Part shown: piece after piece, positions 22,445-34,941 of the stretch | How the letters are laid out: the number at the start of each line of letters is the position of its first letter | Position numbering within the stretch: position 1 is the first letter of the stretch | Assembly (NCBI GenBank): GCA_964035795.1 | Contig: OZ038322.1 | Location: forward strand, 18,888,674 to 18,952,673 | Length of the DNA: 64,000 nucleotides | Direction: 5' to 3' | Source of the DNA: Pterobdella sp. o SKG-2022 | Lineage: Eukaryota; Annelida; Clitellata; Hirudinida; Piscicolidae | Translations under genes and position numbers: made by a program | Notes under the pieces: model-generated | Database searches by the model: none | The model's input: the letters and a program-made list of their open reading frames with translations, nothing else | Told to the model about the DNA's origin: nothing

Positions 22445-24974
22445 CTACGTTTGAGATACAATTTGAAACTATGATTTCTCATTTTTACTTTTTCAACACA
22501 GACTCAAATTAAATTATATTTAGTCTGCTTTAAGTCACTTTGGGATTGACAATACCATTAAAAGTCTGTAAAAACCCCTATTAAATCGTTGGTAAGTAAG
22601 ATAAAAAAGAAGTGATAATAAAAGTCACAGTTATCAAAAGTTGCTCCTTGACATCCAAAGAACTGGCTGCAATCTAGAGTAAATACTGTGCTTTTTTGAT
22701 TAATTTTCAAAAATTTGAGCAAGTGTTTAGACAACACAGAAACACTAGTTTTTCATCAAATAGTCGTCACCCCTTAAAATAGAGCAAAAAAATCAATTAA
22801 TCATATATAAATTAACTGAAATGTATATGAAAAACTTTAAATTCTTATAACTAATAAAACAGATTGACGGGATTCTTAGAAACAAGCATGACGCAAGGGA
22901 AGTAAATCCGGTGTGAAAGAACAAAACCGTTTTTAATTTTGCATGTTTATGTAAAAAAAAACGTAACTCAATATTATGAATAGAGTATAGTGCTGTTAAA
23001 TTATAGCTTTTGAATCTAAATGAACTTTTAGTTGCATAAAATCAAGATTAATTAAGGTAAAAGTAAACTTATTTGTCCACTGTTAGATATTTAATTTTCT
23101 TGAAAAGAGAATGATGAACAGTACTAAAATATTGGAACTTTAGAAAATAATTTCAACAAAATTATTTCCATGCTTTCAAAGGTTTTTTGTTTAGATACTT
23201 GATTTTTCACCACCTACAGAACCTCAAAAAAAAAGCTGAGCAAAGAAGAACAAGATTCATGAAGTTTTATCCAGCGTAACATCATTTGTTGTTTCACGTT
23301 GAAGTTATATGATGCTGCTCAGCCCAAACTACTACTTGGTTCTCTCAGCTTTCACGGAAGTAACCGTATTGCTCAAAGATGCAAATATAATTTTTTTTCT
23401 AACAATTACTTTTAAGTAAAAATATTTTCATACAAATCTTCCTGTAAAAACTTCACTAGAAACTTTTGCAGTTCATGCCATCATAATCACAGTCTTATTG
23501 GGTTGTATTTACTTTGATAATTGATTAATATTTCAAATTGATACCGCAAAGGGCATGACATTGTGACAAGCGTGTCTTTGAAGATATTTAAGGTTTTTTT
23601 ATTTACCTTCTCATTAGTCAAAATTCTTAGATGATTAAAAAACTATGACTACACTGCTTGTTTTAAACAATAAAATAAAATACAAGTACAAACGGGATTA
23701 TAGGGCATGAACTTCAATAGTTTTTAGACAACCGTCTTGTAACTAACGTTAAAGCTTCTTTCCAGTGAAAATATTCTATAAAAGTATCAATTGAAAGCAT
23801 TAGAAGCAATCAGTACATTTTGATCAGTTAATTAGTCTGAAATTTTCGAATTTAGATTTTTTACTTTTTCAACTCATTAGTTCGGTGTTAGGAAACGAGT
23901 GAAAAGGATAAAATAATTAAAAGAACAAATTGAAGCATTTGCAGATAACATAAAAAAATTACTCTTATTGCCTCCTTTGATCTTTTTGTCAAAAATCAAT
24001 TTTATAGATATTTCTTAAGCAATCTTTTGATTGGAAAAATCAGAAAAAACATTAAAACCTTTGAAAATTTCGATAAAATAAAATTTTATTATAGAATTAA
24101 AAATTAATGAAATTCACCTGAAAAGAGAGTAACTGCGACAAAAAAAATGGAGATTGTTAAATTCTGATTAATCATCATTAACACAGGTTTTAGTAGTCTT
24201 TTGAAAAAGTAACTATAATGAATGATAGAATTACCAGCGTTTCTTCAAGTTATCAATCAAGTAGCCTCACATTCTTCAAGTAAAATAACTAAAAAATTAT
24301 TCTGAATGTCATAGAACGTTCACATTATGTGAGATTGTTGTATATCTTTTGTAGAGTTGGATGTTTAAGTGGCAACACTTTGTGAGCAGAGGTTTGAATG
24401 AGCAAATTGAGAAGCATACACTTCAAAGAGTCCTATGCTTTATTGAAGTAGAACGCTTGCAAGCTAAATAGATTCTCAAGTTCAAATTAGAATGCTTTCA
24501 AAAACCTTTTCAAATTATCAGCTAGTTCGAGTCGATTTAAGCTTATTTAATTTTTAATCGGATCTCTCAAGCGTAAACGACTTTTTTATAGATCAAGTTC
24601 CAAAAAAACTTGAAAGCATTAAGAAATGAGCTAAAACAATCAACGGTTGTAAAAACAGGCAAATAAACGTTTTTAATACATAAAAGGGAGGTCATGATGT
24701 GTATCTAGACACAATAACAACTCCACAATCCAGGTACAAATATCAAATCGTCATTCATACCAACTGCAGAAGTCCATGCCAGTATATAAATGTTAATATA
24801 GAGTGCATGAAACATATATACATATATACATCAAGGCTCCATGCATTTGATGAACATTCCACATAGATTGACAATATTTGAATGGAGACAACATAGCCCA
24901 TCAAATTAAGCATTCAGCCTCTGTTGTGTCTTTAACCCTGAGACGCTAATGGCGCTCAACGATTCGATTTTAAA

Positions 24975-25133
24975 ATGCCCACCATCCAAACAAATTATCT
25001 GAAGAGAAAACATGGGAGCATTTTATTAAATTCTTATTAAATGGCAACGTGGATACGTTAAGCGTTGCTGGGGTGCTGGCGACTCTGTTGTGCGTACTTG
25101 CATTTTACCTGTCTTTTGTGAGTATGTATGTGT
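24975..25133 (+). CDS. Possible C-terminal transmembrane exon
   Basis: The frame reads NAHHPNKLSEEKTWEHF, then LLNGNVDTLSVAG, then a hydrophobic segment (VLATLLCVLAFYLSFV) and a short tail MYVYK with a stop. It begins just after an in-frame stop. The order (polar, then membrane span, then short tail) looks like a real last exon, but the acceptor is unclear and no upstream exon was found. Confidence 0.22.
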
Positions 25134-26293
25134 ATAAATAACCATTGTATTTTAGGTATTATTCGTTTTTTATTGTTTCTAATGATGTAACGACTTGAGT
25201 TTTATATTGATAAAAAATTTTTAACTTTAAAACCACAGCTATTTTCCTTTTTGAGTTAATCTTTATATTATTTTCATGTGAAAAGGTTACCGATTCATTA
25301 AAAATAATGATGTAAATAATGATTTATGGGGTGTTATTTACAAAAAGAAAGTGGTTCACTTTATTAACATTATACATTGCATTTTATGAAAGACAATAAT
25401 AACTTAAAAATGTTTTGAAATGTATTATAATGCTGATCAAACCATTTAAGTTATTTTAAAAAGGATCCCCAATATTAATGAAGACTATTTTTTTAATTAA
25501 ATTATTCCATTCTTGTTAGTTACCTCTGTCAACTATAAAACTAAATATTCACCAAATATACAACTGAAATGAATTTTTACTCATTATGCTTTTCAACCAA
25601 TTAGATCAATAGCCTCAACCTTAAAACATGTCAGTGGTTTCTCAAAGACATTTTTATCGTGATTTTATTAGTTTGAGGTATATTACTGACCAAAATTGAA
25701 AATTAAGAGAATCTCTCAGTTCGTTTATAATTTGGTTATAAATATGTTTTACTTGGAAGGATCCAAGCGAAAATTTAACTTTTTATTGCTTGCGACATCT
25801 TACGAAAAAATAATAATTTAAAAACGTTATGTTTTTTATCCAATCGTTTCCATAAATTGAAAATTTCACAAACTTTTCATTCACATATTTTTTTGTGAAG
25901 TAAATTGAAAATTTGAGTTATTGTTGGTTGTAGGGTATTTTTTTGCATTGCTGCGGTGAATAGTCTTTACCAAATAGTTGAAATTTTTTTTACAATTTTT
26001 TATAATAAATGAAAGCTTTTAGGTTTTTTGAAAAAATTGTAATATTGAAACTTCCTCTAGCATATTCCTTGTTGTGTATTTGAGTGCAGCGAAGCTCGCG
26101 GATAAAAATCAAAAAACGAAACTTCTCGATGTTTGCATGAAAAAATATATTAATAGAATATATTATGCAAATATTAAAAACTCTTCCGCTTGGCCAATAA
26201 TTCACCAAGCATTCTGAACACTTGCAAGTTATTAATTCTAAATTACCCCTTTTACTAGTACCCCGTGCTTTTAATGCATGTAACTACCTTTGA

Positions 26294-26336
26294 AAGTCGT
26301 TAGGACATCCTCTTCGTCTTCTTCTTTATCGACCTC
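26294..26336 (-). CDS. Candidate upstream exon of the Asn/His-rich surface protein
   Basis: The minus strand has an acceptor (TTGACTTGGTAAG), an open acidic segment (around TWEVDKEEDEEDVLTTFK) and a donor CAAAG/GTAGTT leaving phase 1. That is the phase needed to enter the exon at 21453. No other evidence links them, and the implied intron is unusually long for this window. Confidence 0.25.
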
Positions 26337-27536
26337 CCATGTGTCCTTACCAAGTCAAAAGCAATCGATAGAGCATAATCACCTCTTTATCTAATTTTCA
26401 TTTTTATTTCTATGTAATTTGAGCCTTATATATACTTTTCTGGAATAGATTAAAATATTGTTCAATAGAAGAATTTTTCATTTTTGATTTAAATAGGTTT
26501 TTTCTTTTTCTAAGAAAAACTATTTCCAGCCTTTTAATTTGCCATCTTCAGCTAATCAATTCTTTCCCCGAGACAAATCGATTTTTTGCATATTTCCGAA
26601 TTAGTTTTATTTTCATTTGAATTTCTCTATGAAATTTAAAATTGCTCGTTGCCCAATCTGGTGCGTCAATTTGAATTCCATCCATCAAGATTTGTAATTA
26701 TGGCGACTTATTCGATAAAATGATACATCAAATATTATAGAATTGAATCCAAATCAAATTTGAAGTTCAGAGATGTTTTTGGAAACATTCTTTAAAGAGT
26801 TTGCTGCAAAATCTCTATGCAGAGAGAGAGAATGAGAAGGTGAAAAAGTAAAAGGATTTTAAACGTAAACAAATCGTATATCGGGTATTTCTGCCTATCA
26901 CTCTTAGGAATCTGTCGTAGTAACATTTCACTACAGTTCTTTGAAGGCTTTTTTCTTAAAAAATTTGTTTGAGGTTTATTTTCAACAACAAAAAAATCAC
27001 AGTTTTTTATGTAGTTTTATTGTTTGGAATAGGTTTTTGAAGATTTTTTGGTTGTTTTTAATTAAGTTTGCAAAAAGTTAGTTGCATGTTTGGTTGGAAT
27101 TGAACTCTAATATACGGTGAAACGATTTCTAAAAGTTTATTTTTGAATCTCTTGCTCAATCTTTAAACCACAAAATATTTTTATACAAAGTAAAATATAA
27201 AGAAATTGTTATATGCAGTCTTTATTGGATTTTGTTTTAACAAAAACTAAGAACAGGCGAATAAAAACTTTTACTTGAAAGTTCTCAAGACTACGATTAC
27301 AACTATATTAAAGAGGGGTTGCAACAAGGGCCTGCAATATTGTCACCGAAAAATATAGAATGCTTTTATGTAATAATTTCAAGAATACAAGATAATGAAA
27401 AAGGTTTAAATACAAATGTTAGTTACCTTTAACACACATTGTTTTGTTGAAATTTGGTGATCTGAACTAACTATTTTGAAAAACCAAAATACTCCGCTTT
27501 GATTTGATCTGAAATAATGAAAATTAACTGAGCAGC
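26337..27536. other. Upstream region of the innexin gene
   Basis: AT-rich, with no confirmed gene. A minus-strand ATG frame of 46 codons near 26550-26687 (starting MDGIQIDAPDWATSN) is too short and isolated to call. The innexin promoter and any untranslated exon should lie here. Confidence 0.35.
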
Positions 27537-28784
27537 ATGGATAAACTTTTCAAATCAGTGTTGAGTATACGAGAATTGAAGTTCCACGTAGATGATGATT
27601 ACATAGACCGACTAAGCAGGCAATATACAGTAGTTTTAATGGTTTTGTTTGCTTTTTTGGTTTCTACCAAGCAATTCGTAGGATCTCCAATTAACTGTTG
27701 GTGTCCTGCTGAGTTTACCAGTTCTCACGTCGACTACACTAATGCAGTATGTTGGGTTAGCAACACTCATTACTTGGCCATCTCATCGGTTATTCCTCCA
27801 GAACAACTTGCAAGCACTCTTCCGTCTAAGCAGCGCATCAGTTATTACCAATGGGTGCCATTGATCCTCATACTTCAAAGCTTGCTTTCCTTTATTCCAT
27901 GTCAACTATGGCGCTTTCTCAACAAACGCTCAGGCATTAATCTCAGCACAATAATGGATGCAGCTCACGTAAGCTCTGAAGCCGCTTATTTGGAAATCAG
28001 AGAGAAAGCAGTACGATACGTGGTCAATCAAATGGACCGGTACCTGATGGCTCAGAGAGACCACAGGACTGGGTGTTGTGTCAGAGTGAAACATTTTGTA
28101 GCGAAGATTTGTTGCATAGTTGGAGGTAGACTTTACGGCAACTATTTGATTTCTGCATATTTATTTATAAAAGCTGTTTACATTTTTAATGCTATAGGAC
28201 AGTTGTTTTTGCTCGATCTTCTTTTAGTTAACAATTTTCATTTATATGGAGCTGTAATAATTGAAAAAATGCTGAGGGGTGAAGACTGGGGTGAATCTGA
28301 AGTATTTCCGAGAGTCACACTGTGTGAATATGAAATGCGCTCACAATCTAGATTGTTTTATTATGTAGTACAATGCGCTCTATCCATCAACCTTTTCAAC
28401 GAAAAAATTTTCTTTTTTGTATGGTTTTGGTTCATATTTTTGGCTATGGCTTCTATCATAAATTTCTTCCAATGGCTTTTCAAAGCCCTCTACTGGCCTG
28501 GACAAGTGCAATACGTTAGAAAGCAAATCAGGGCTTTCGATTCTACGCAACAAAGAGAACACGGCGTTCTAGCAAAGTTTACGGAATGTTATTTGCGCAG
28601 AGATGGACTTTTCATAGTGAGATTAATAGGAATCAACATGGGAGAGGTTGTAGCGGGAGAAGTTTTGTGCGGGTTGTGGAACAACTATTCTCCTGAGAGA
28701 AGACTTTTGAGTGAAAAACCAGGCAGGAAACAACTGGGGAATCAAGTGCGAGGAGCAGCTTCTCGGAGGCTTGACGTGGTTTGA
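27537..28784 (+). CDS. Innexin gap-junction protein
   Basis: A single uninterrupted frame of 415 aa, a normal innexin length. Four membrane spans are visible: TM1 about 29-47, TM2 after the diagnostic YYQWVPL (103-109), TM3 about 205-230 and TM4 about 288-312. The first extracellular loop has Cys54 and Cys72 (NCWCPAEF and AVCW). The second has Cys263 and Cys280 in EVFPRVTLCEYEMRS and VVQCALSINLFNEKIFF, the classic innexin order. Innexins form hexameric or octameric hemichannels that pair between cells for electrical and metabolic coupling, or open alone to the outside. The CDS lacks introns, unlike every other confidently assigned complete family member here. The ATG follows GAGCAG, which could be an acceptor of a 5' UTR intron. 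Which innexin paralogue this is cannot be told by eye. Confidence 0.95.
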   Translation: MDKLFKSVLSIRELKFHVDDDYIDRLSRQYTVVLMVLFAFLVSTKQFVGSPINCWCPAEFTSSHVDYTNAVCWVSNTHYLAISSVIPPEQLASTLPSKQRISYYQWVPLILILQSLLSFIPCQLWRFLNKRSGINLSTIMDAAHVSSEAAYLEIREKAVRYVVNQMDRYLMAQRDHRTGCCVRVKHFVAKICCIVGGRLYGNYLISAYLFIKAVYIFNAIGQLFLLDLLLVNNFHLYGAVIIEKMLRGEDWGESEVFPRVTLCEYEMRSQSRLFYYVVQCALSINLFNEKIFFFVWFWFIFLAMASIINFFQWLFKALYWPGQVQYVRKQIRAFDSTQQREHGVLAKFTECYLRRDGLFIVRLIGINMGEVVAGEVLCGLWNNYSPERRLLSEKPGRKQLGNQVRGAASRRLDVV

Positions 28785-29665
28785 AACGAAGCTCTGCATA
28801 AAATAATTGCTTTCGAAAACTAAATTAAATCATTAAATTTCCAAACGATTTCACTTGCAGATTTTAAGTGATTTGGCGTTTATAAGGTGATCGCTGTGAT
28901 CAAAATGAATCTTTGTAGTTAAATGTTAGTAAGGCTTGTACAAATGATCCACCATTCCGTTTGTCATTCTATTTTGTTAAGTTATTTTAAAAATCACAGA
29001 GGCATTTAAATAATTGCATACCAGCATAATAATACATTTTATAGCTATATATTTTGTATTCTAAAGGTTGTTCAGCTTATTTTTGAAATATTTGATGAAC
29101 ATTTTCAAGTCATATACGGAATACAAATTTTTTTGCCGCGTTGACTAAGTGTTATTTTTGAATCTAATTACCAAGTCAAAGAAATGTAAAAATTTTCGTT
29201 GCTCATCGTTTATTTTTATATTTGGAAATTATTTTTCAAAACTTCATTCCTGTTTTTTGCTTTTTCAAAAGCAAGTTTTTTAGCAAAACTTCAAATGTTT
29301 ACTTTTATGATGTAAAATTATTATCCATTTTTTATTTGAAACAGGAAATTTTCTAAATTAAATTATCTTTTTTTACATCAAAAATGAATGATTGTATAAA
29401 TTATAACGATAATATCTAAATGTGAAAAACTATTCATTTTTAAAATCTTGAGCTTAAAAACTAGTTTTTGCTTTAAAGATAAATTTTTTTGAATAAAAAA
29501 TCTGCTCGAGAAAGAAAGATATTTAAAGTCTTTCATATAAAACGACTCTGAAATTTATTTTTAAAACTCATATTTCACACACGAGTTTGCACGATTCACA
29601 AATGAAACATTGATTTTGTAAAATTTTCAAAAACTTTGTTGTAATATTGTCATCTTTCGGTTTTT

Positions 29666-29838
29666 GTCGGCCCCTATAGCTCAATGGTTGACTATTATCT
29701 AAAGTTACGGGGTTCAATCCATCGTGGGCCGACAATTAGCACCTGTTCCACAGTGTGTTTTCGCTACATTAAATTTGTAGCAAGCGCTTTGATCTATAAG
29801 GAAAAGCGCTTTATAAATATCGCATTACATTACATTAA
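29666..29838 (+). mobile_element. tRNA-derived SINE with LINE-like 3' end and (CATTA) tail
   Basis: The head (29666-29733) is tRNA-like: outer GTCGGCCC pairs with GGGCCGAC, an A box reads TAGCTCAATGG and a B box reads GGGTTCAATCC. A unique body follows (CGACAATTAGCACCTG and on), and the 3' end has AAAAGCGCTTTATAAAT and then CATTACATTACATTA. A pol III promoter, tRNA-unrelated body and short tandem tail are the hallmarks of a SINE. The GCGCTTTATAAAT element resembles the 3' end of L2/CR1-type LINEs, which would supply the mobilising enzyme. A second copy lies at 41515-41672 on the other strand. Confidence 0.85.
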
Positions 29839-30596
29839 ATTTTCAAGGATAAATCCAAGACTAATTCGTTCGAAGCATTCATATTTAACATATTCAGGCT
29901 CTGCAAGATTTTGTGAAATTGGTAAGTTCTCTGCCATTATGCAAGAAATCTACCTTATTAAATAATTTCACTTGTTAAATTATTTTTTGATTTTATACAT
30001 GCACTCTAACAAATTTTTCAATCTCTAAACCGCTTATATTCATACTACTTCATTATTGAACAAAAACGATACTTTTGGGTTTTTATTTTGTATATTTTCA
30101 TGCTCATATTTTTTCTGCACTAAGTTTTATAAATGAAAATTCGCAACCTTTCAATTATTCATTTGGGAATTGCATTTAGAAGTTATCTCCATCCCAATTC
30201 ATTTTATTTCCCTCCCATTTATGAGTGTTTTTAACAAAAATTATTTTGATATTTGGGCTTCAGTTGACATTAGTTTTATCGCCATGAACTCCATAACTGC
30301 GCATATACAGCTTGAGAATCTATTGTGTTTTTCGTTGACCCACCTTCCTCGGTGCGCAGCTTTTAAACACTTCTGGTAGTTTTATGTCCATGTCAAATTC
30401 TAGGCTTTATCCGAGTATAATTTGTCATTACACCACATATTCATGTTATTTATTAAATATTAATATTTCATAATTATAAGACTTTATTGGGATTGTGCAT
30501 GAAATTAAATGCTTTTATAATTTGTGGGTTGTTTAAATAACTGGTTGTGAGATGGAGTGTCGTACAAGCTAGCGTACATACATGCGTATGTGTGAC

Positions 30597-30612
30597 GTGT
30601 GTGTGTGTGTGG
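30597..30612. repeat. (GT)n microsatellite
   Basis: About eight GT units, with a shorter interrupted GT run just before them, in intergenic DNA. Confidence 0.8.
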
Positions 30613-31945
30613 CATTATTTGCTTATCTAAAGGTTCATAAGAAGAAAAACTCATTTATTCACAAAATTTGAATAATATATAAAACTCTAGTATAAATCAT
30701 ATCTATATCAAAATTTGGAAAGTATGTTTTAGGTTTTATACTCTATGAACTTCATAAGGACGGTTTCGGTTTTTGACCTCACAACTGCCATTTTTTTATT
30801 TAATTATGCTTGAATCAATAAGCTTGTATTAAATCATTTTATTTCGTTATAAACTTTAATTAATTAGACCTTATTACGTAAAAGTAGTATGATTCAAAAA
30901 GCAAGATTGTACATTCTCGAGAGGTTAAAAACACACAAAATGACACTAAAATATCAAATAACCCACGAAGAAAAACAAAATCAATAAGGAATATAAAAAC
31001 ATTGAAAAACTAGTAAGAAAATGCATGCATGAAAGTAAGTTGACAAAGTTGCCAAAGCATTTGCTTACAAAACCCATATTTTCAATATACATTCATATGA
31101 AAACCTTCGGTGTTTACTTTTTGATTCTTATTGAGTGATTTTCTACCAAATGCTCAGAAAAAAATTAATTTGTTTATATTAATTTTTGAAGTTTTAGATT
31201 GGTTTTATTGATGTTATCCTTGTTGTTGTTGCAAATTGATATTTTTTGTTGTACTTTTTGGCATCCATTCGAGTTTTCCAAGTTCAACTTGTTTCATAAA
31301 TATTCAGATTTACCGAGCGTAAAATGAAACTTATGTTTTATTATTTTTGAAGATTTATTTTGCTTCAGGGGCTCCCAGCTTAATCAGATAAATCAATACA
31401 AAGGACGAAATTTAACTTAAATCATTCCAAGCTTTCAATAAACTGCCATTGTTTAGAGCAGCATTGTCTTTTGGCTTATCCTTAAACTGTTTCCATAAGA
31501 TAAAGCCAAGATTACTCTGTTTAAATCACTTTTTAGTTATTTTCAGTGAAAATATCAGCATAATTTTTTTTAGCTGTTTTTTATTAGATTCTTTCAATTT
31601 TTAGAAAAATCTTATTGAATAATTTTTTAGTTTATTTAGAAAACCATCTGTTTCACCACAGAAAAAATCAAATAAATATTGAAATGTATAAAATTTATTT
31701 CTGAAATAAATAAAAACTTCGGAAAAGTGCTAAAACAATAAATTGGAATCTTTCTAAATATAAAATCATTGATCCTCAGTCTACCTATTAGTACAATATC
31801 GGATATGATTGGTGCAATCAGTGTAAATCTTTGAAAAAATTGTGTATAGTACAGTATAGACAGAATAAATATTAATAAAATCGTCATCAGCAATACTTTG
31901 ATTCGGAATGGATTATGTATTTTAGAAAATAATATGAAGGTAAAT

Positions 31946-34941
31946 TTAAAATATCAAATCAGTCGCTAGAGAGAATTTGTCTTCAACTTCCTCAACTGGG
32001 CTAGTATAGATGTTCTTTTCGTTTTCCAACGATTCGTTGTTTTGTTCTATGAAGTCTTGTTGATGAGAGTTTTGCCAAAAATCAAACGAAATATCACTCA
32101 GGCTTTTGCTTTTGTATGTGCCCAGTGATCCTGTGAATGGAAATTTGAGAATAAATTTTTTTGCGAATATTAATTTATATAGCAATAAAAGCATTTTCAT
32201 TTTTCATTTATTGCTTATCTTTATTGTTGCAAAAAATATTTTTTTCTAAACGTCATAGGGCTTCCATACGAACCTGAAGTTACAGCATAAGAAGATTTAA
32301 AAAGATTTTTTGAATTTTTTGGAGGTATGTAGTAATCTTCAAATTCTTCAACTTCTTTTTTATTTTCGTCACTTTCTTTGTTTTCATAATCGTACTCGTT
32401 ATCACTATAGACAGTCTAAACGGAGATAGTAAAACATATAAAAAAGACTGTATTAATCACTGATTAATAATTTATACAACCATTATACAAAAATAAAAAA
32501 AGAATAATTATGGAACATCGATTGATAGCTAACCTGTTCAAAAGTATGCACAATTGGCTGGTCAGCAAACAAAACAGACTGCGTTTAGTAATTTAATTAG
32601 GTTCAAAAATTGAAGTTCTTATATCTTTTCCTATATGATTTTTCAATTGTCTTACCTTAACTTTTTTCCCATCAGAGCGATTGTTTGTAATTCTCATATG
32701 AGTCTGCTGAAACAAAATAACATTCAACTTTTATGAAAAATATATTAGTCAAATTAAAGCTAAATTTATAATGACGATATTAGGTTTTAACAATCAACGC
32801 AAATGTATTCATAACGTGAAATATTACTTGTATGTTTTCACATTCCTCCTTTTCTTCTTCCTCCTCTCTTTTGTCTTCTTCGGTACGTTGGACAGGTGGG
32901 GCAAAAGAGCCTTGAGTAATATCCTGGTAACTGTTGAGCTTGAAAAGATGAGCTGATAGTTTAAGGGAAGTGGAAACGTTGGAGGCTGGCCTTATCATCA
33001 GGGTACCTGGCCTAATATGACAGTTTAAAATACGTTTAATTAAAATATCAATAATTTTTCGAATATTTTATTTCATGGTATATTTTCATTTTTGTGGTAT
33101 TAGAATAGAAAATGTTTTTAATTTTACACAATGTAAAGTACTTAAACTAAGATTGCTATGTTCTATCAAAAAATTGTTAGTAAGCTTAATTAAAAGGCTG
33201 TTTTATATACTAAAATAATAAGAAGTATTATCCTCAAGAACTGAGATTTTACGTGGATAGTCTTATAAGGTTCCAAGTTTTAATTTATTCAAACCAACTA
33301 AATCCCATCAAGTAAGTTATGCGTTTCAAAAATTAAAAGTAATTCCTTCACTAGAAGAAAATTCAAAAACTTCGAATAATTGTTATTGCTATTGTGGCAT
33401 GTTGTAAAACTATCGAGAAAAATTTGAGATTTTGAACAAAGTGCCAACTTCTTCTTTGGATCATCATTTTGGTCTTGCTTGTTTGAGGCAAATGTTAGTT
33501 CACCTGGTAAAAATAATGCTAAAAGCAACCAAAAAAATTTTATTCAAAAAATGAAGAAATGAAGAGATTTATAGAGAAAAATATATAAAAATAAACTCAC
33601 TATGAACTTTTCTCAAGTTGAATTGTGTGTTTTTGAAAGCTAAATCTTTATCTTGTTTTTGCAAGCCGTTGGAATGTTTTGAAAGATCACTGTTCATTTG
33701 TTGTATAGTTTCTGATTGTTGTTTTCGTTGTATGTCGCCCGAAGAAGTTATATAAATCCTTGTTTTAAGTTCGTCTTTATCATTTTTTTGAATCTGAGGA
33801 TTGACAAAATCTTTTGAAGCGTCATAATTACTTTCATTCGTTAATTCAATTTTATCCTTTGGTTCTTTCAATGTGTTGAGGTGATTGAGATTGGCGGTTC
33901 TAATAGAAGATATGTTCTCAACCTTATCGTTTTTGTTAACATTTGAATTGGAGTCTTGTGTGTTAATAAGTGTCGGTTGATCAATTTGAATGTTGAAAAC
34001 TTTTTCTTTTTTTTGATCGTTCTTAATGTTGTTTGAGCAGTTCTCTTTGGAACTAGTCCATTTGTTTTGATTTGCATTACTCAGAGCAATATTTTGATGT
34101 TCACTTTCTTTTGTTTCCTTGCTTTTTTCAGTATTAATAAAATTATCAGCTTTTTTAACTTTTATTTCTTTCTCAATATCAGATTTTTTATACGAAGAGA
34201 TATTGTGGTTATAATTTTTTTCAGCAAGGCCATTATTCTTTATAGTTTTTTCAGCTTTATTCACAGCTGGTTGATATGAAAAGCTTGACTGAGGGCTAGT
34301 GGGAATGAGAGAGAGATGAGATTGATGAGTGGTGGGTTTCAAAGAGAGATTGCCGTTTGGAAGAAGTGACATTTGGGGAGTTCTTGTTTTCCTGCTTCTC
34401 ATTTCCACTCCATCATCAAGGTCCAGCAGTCGGAATGTTTTCAAGACTGGAGAATCTTTTTGACCATTTTTAGTGTTCTGTGTTGTGGAGTTCAAATATG
34501 AAATGAATAATAGATATAATATTATATGCAATGAATAATGAAAAATAATATTTGAGCAATGACAACCTTGTTTGAAAGGAGAGTAAGCCTATCAACAGAT
34601 TTCGATCTTTTATGATAGTTTTGACTTTGTTGGATAGCAATAGGACTATATTTGGACTTATTAAATGCTTCATCGATGTTTAAGAATTGGGAGAATATTT
34701 GCTTGACTGATTTTGATTTTTGGGGTATTTTCATTTTATCAGTATTATTTTGAATATTTTTCTCAGAGTTGTCATAAGTTATGTTATTAGTTGTTTGAGT
34801 TTGGTTGAAATTCATTTTCTCAATGTTTTTCCTTTTTATGTTGCTTTGAAAAAATTCTCTTTCTTTCAAGTTCATCTCTTGGTTTCCATTATCACTTTGA
34901 AATGTTGTATTGGCTACAACAAACAAATTCTCAAGTCTCAT
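31946..34941 (-). CDS. Disordered protein with KSKS motifs and PP1-docking-like site
   Basis: Eight minus-strand exons join in phase to give 663 aa: 34941-34567, 34477-33601, 33503-33371, 33011-32828, 32706-32656, 32578-32534, 32415-32274 and 32130-31946. All phases agree and the stop is clean, though the donor at 33371 (GAA/GTTTTT) is weak. The protein is polar and disordered. Basic-Ser motifs recur: IPQKSKSVKQIF, HKRSKSVDRL and YKSKSLSDIS, typical of kinase or 14-3-3 sites. Residues 540-544 read KSVLF followed by AD, a match to the RVxF-type docking motif for protein phosphatase 1. An acidic run (EEDKREEEEEKEE) is near residue 510. There are no membrane spans. I do not recognise the family; a scaffold or phosphatase-targeting protein is an inference from motifs only. 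Confidence 0.75.

Larger units (their letters stand above)
21494..26293. other. Gene-poor region, probable long intron
   Basis: If the exon at 26294-26336 belongs to the Asn/His-rich gene, this whole stretch is one intron of about 4.8 kb. Open frames at 21663-21890 and 21995-22372 are Lys/Phe-rich, lack splice context and look like chance. A plus-strand open segment at about 24975-25133 (SEEKTWEHFIKFLLNG, then a hydrophobic run and a stop) could be a C-terminal membrane exon, but I see no clear acceptor. Confidence 0.4.
28785..31945. other. Intergenic region with SINE and GT repeat
   Basis: Between the innexin 3' UTR and the 3' end of the minus-strand 663-aa gene. It holds the SINE at 29666-29838 and a (GT)n tract near 30597-30612. 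Open frames at 29684-29965 (inside the SINE), 30170-30379 and 31636-31893 are not supported as genes. Confidence 0.55.

Noticed and set aside
29666..29733. Functional tRNA gene
   Set aside because: It has A and B boxes and a closing stem, but the D and anticodon arms pair poorly, and it is followed by a SINE body and tail shared with another copy.
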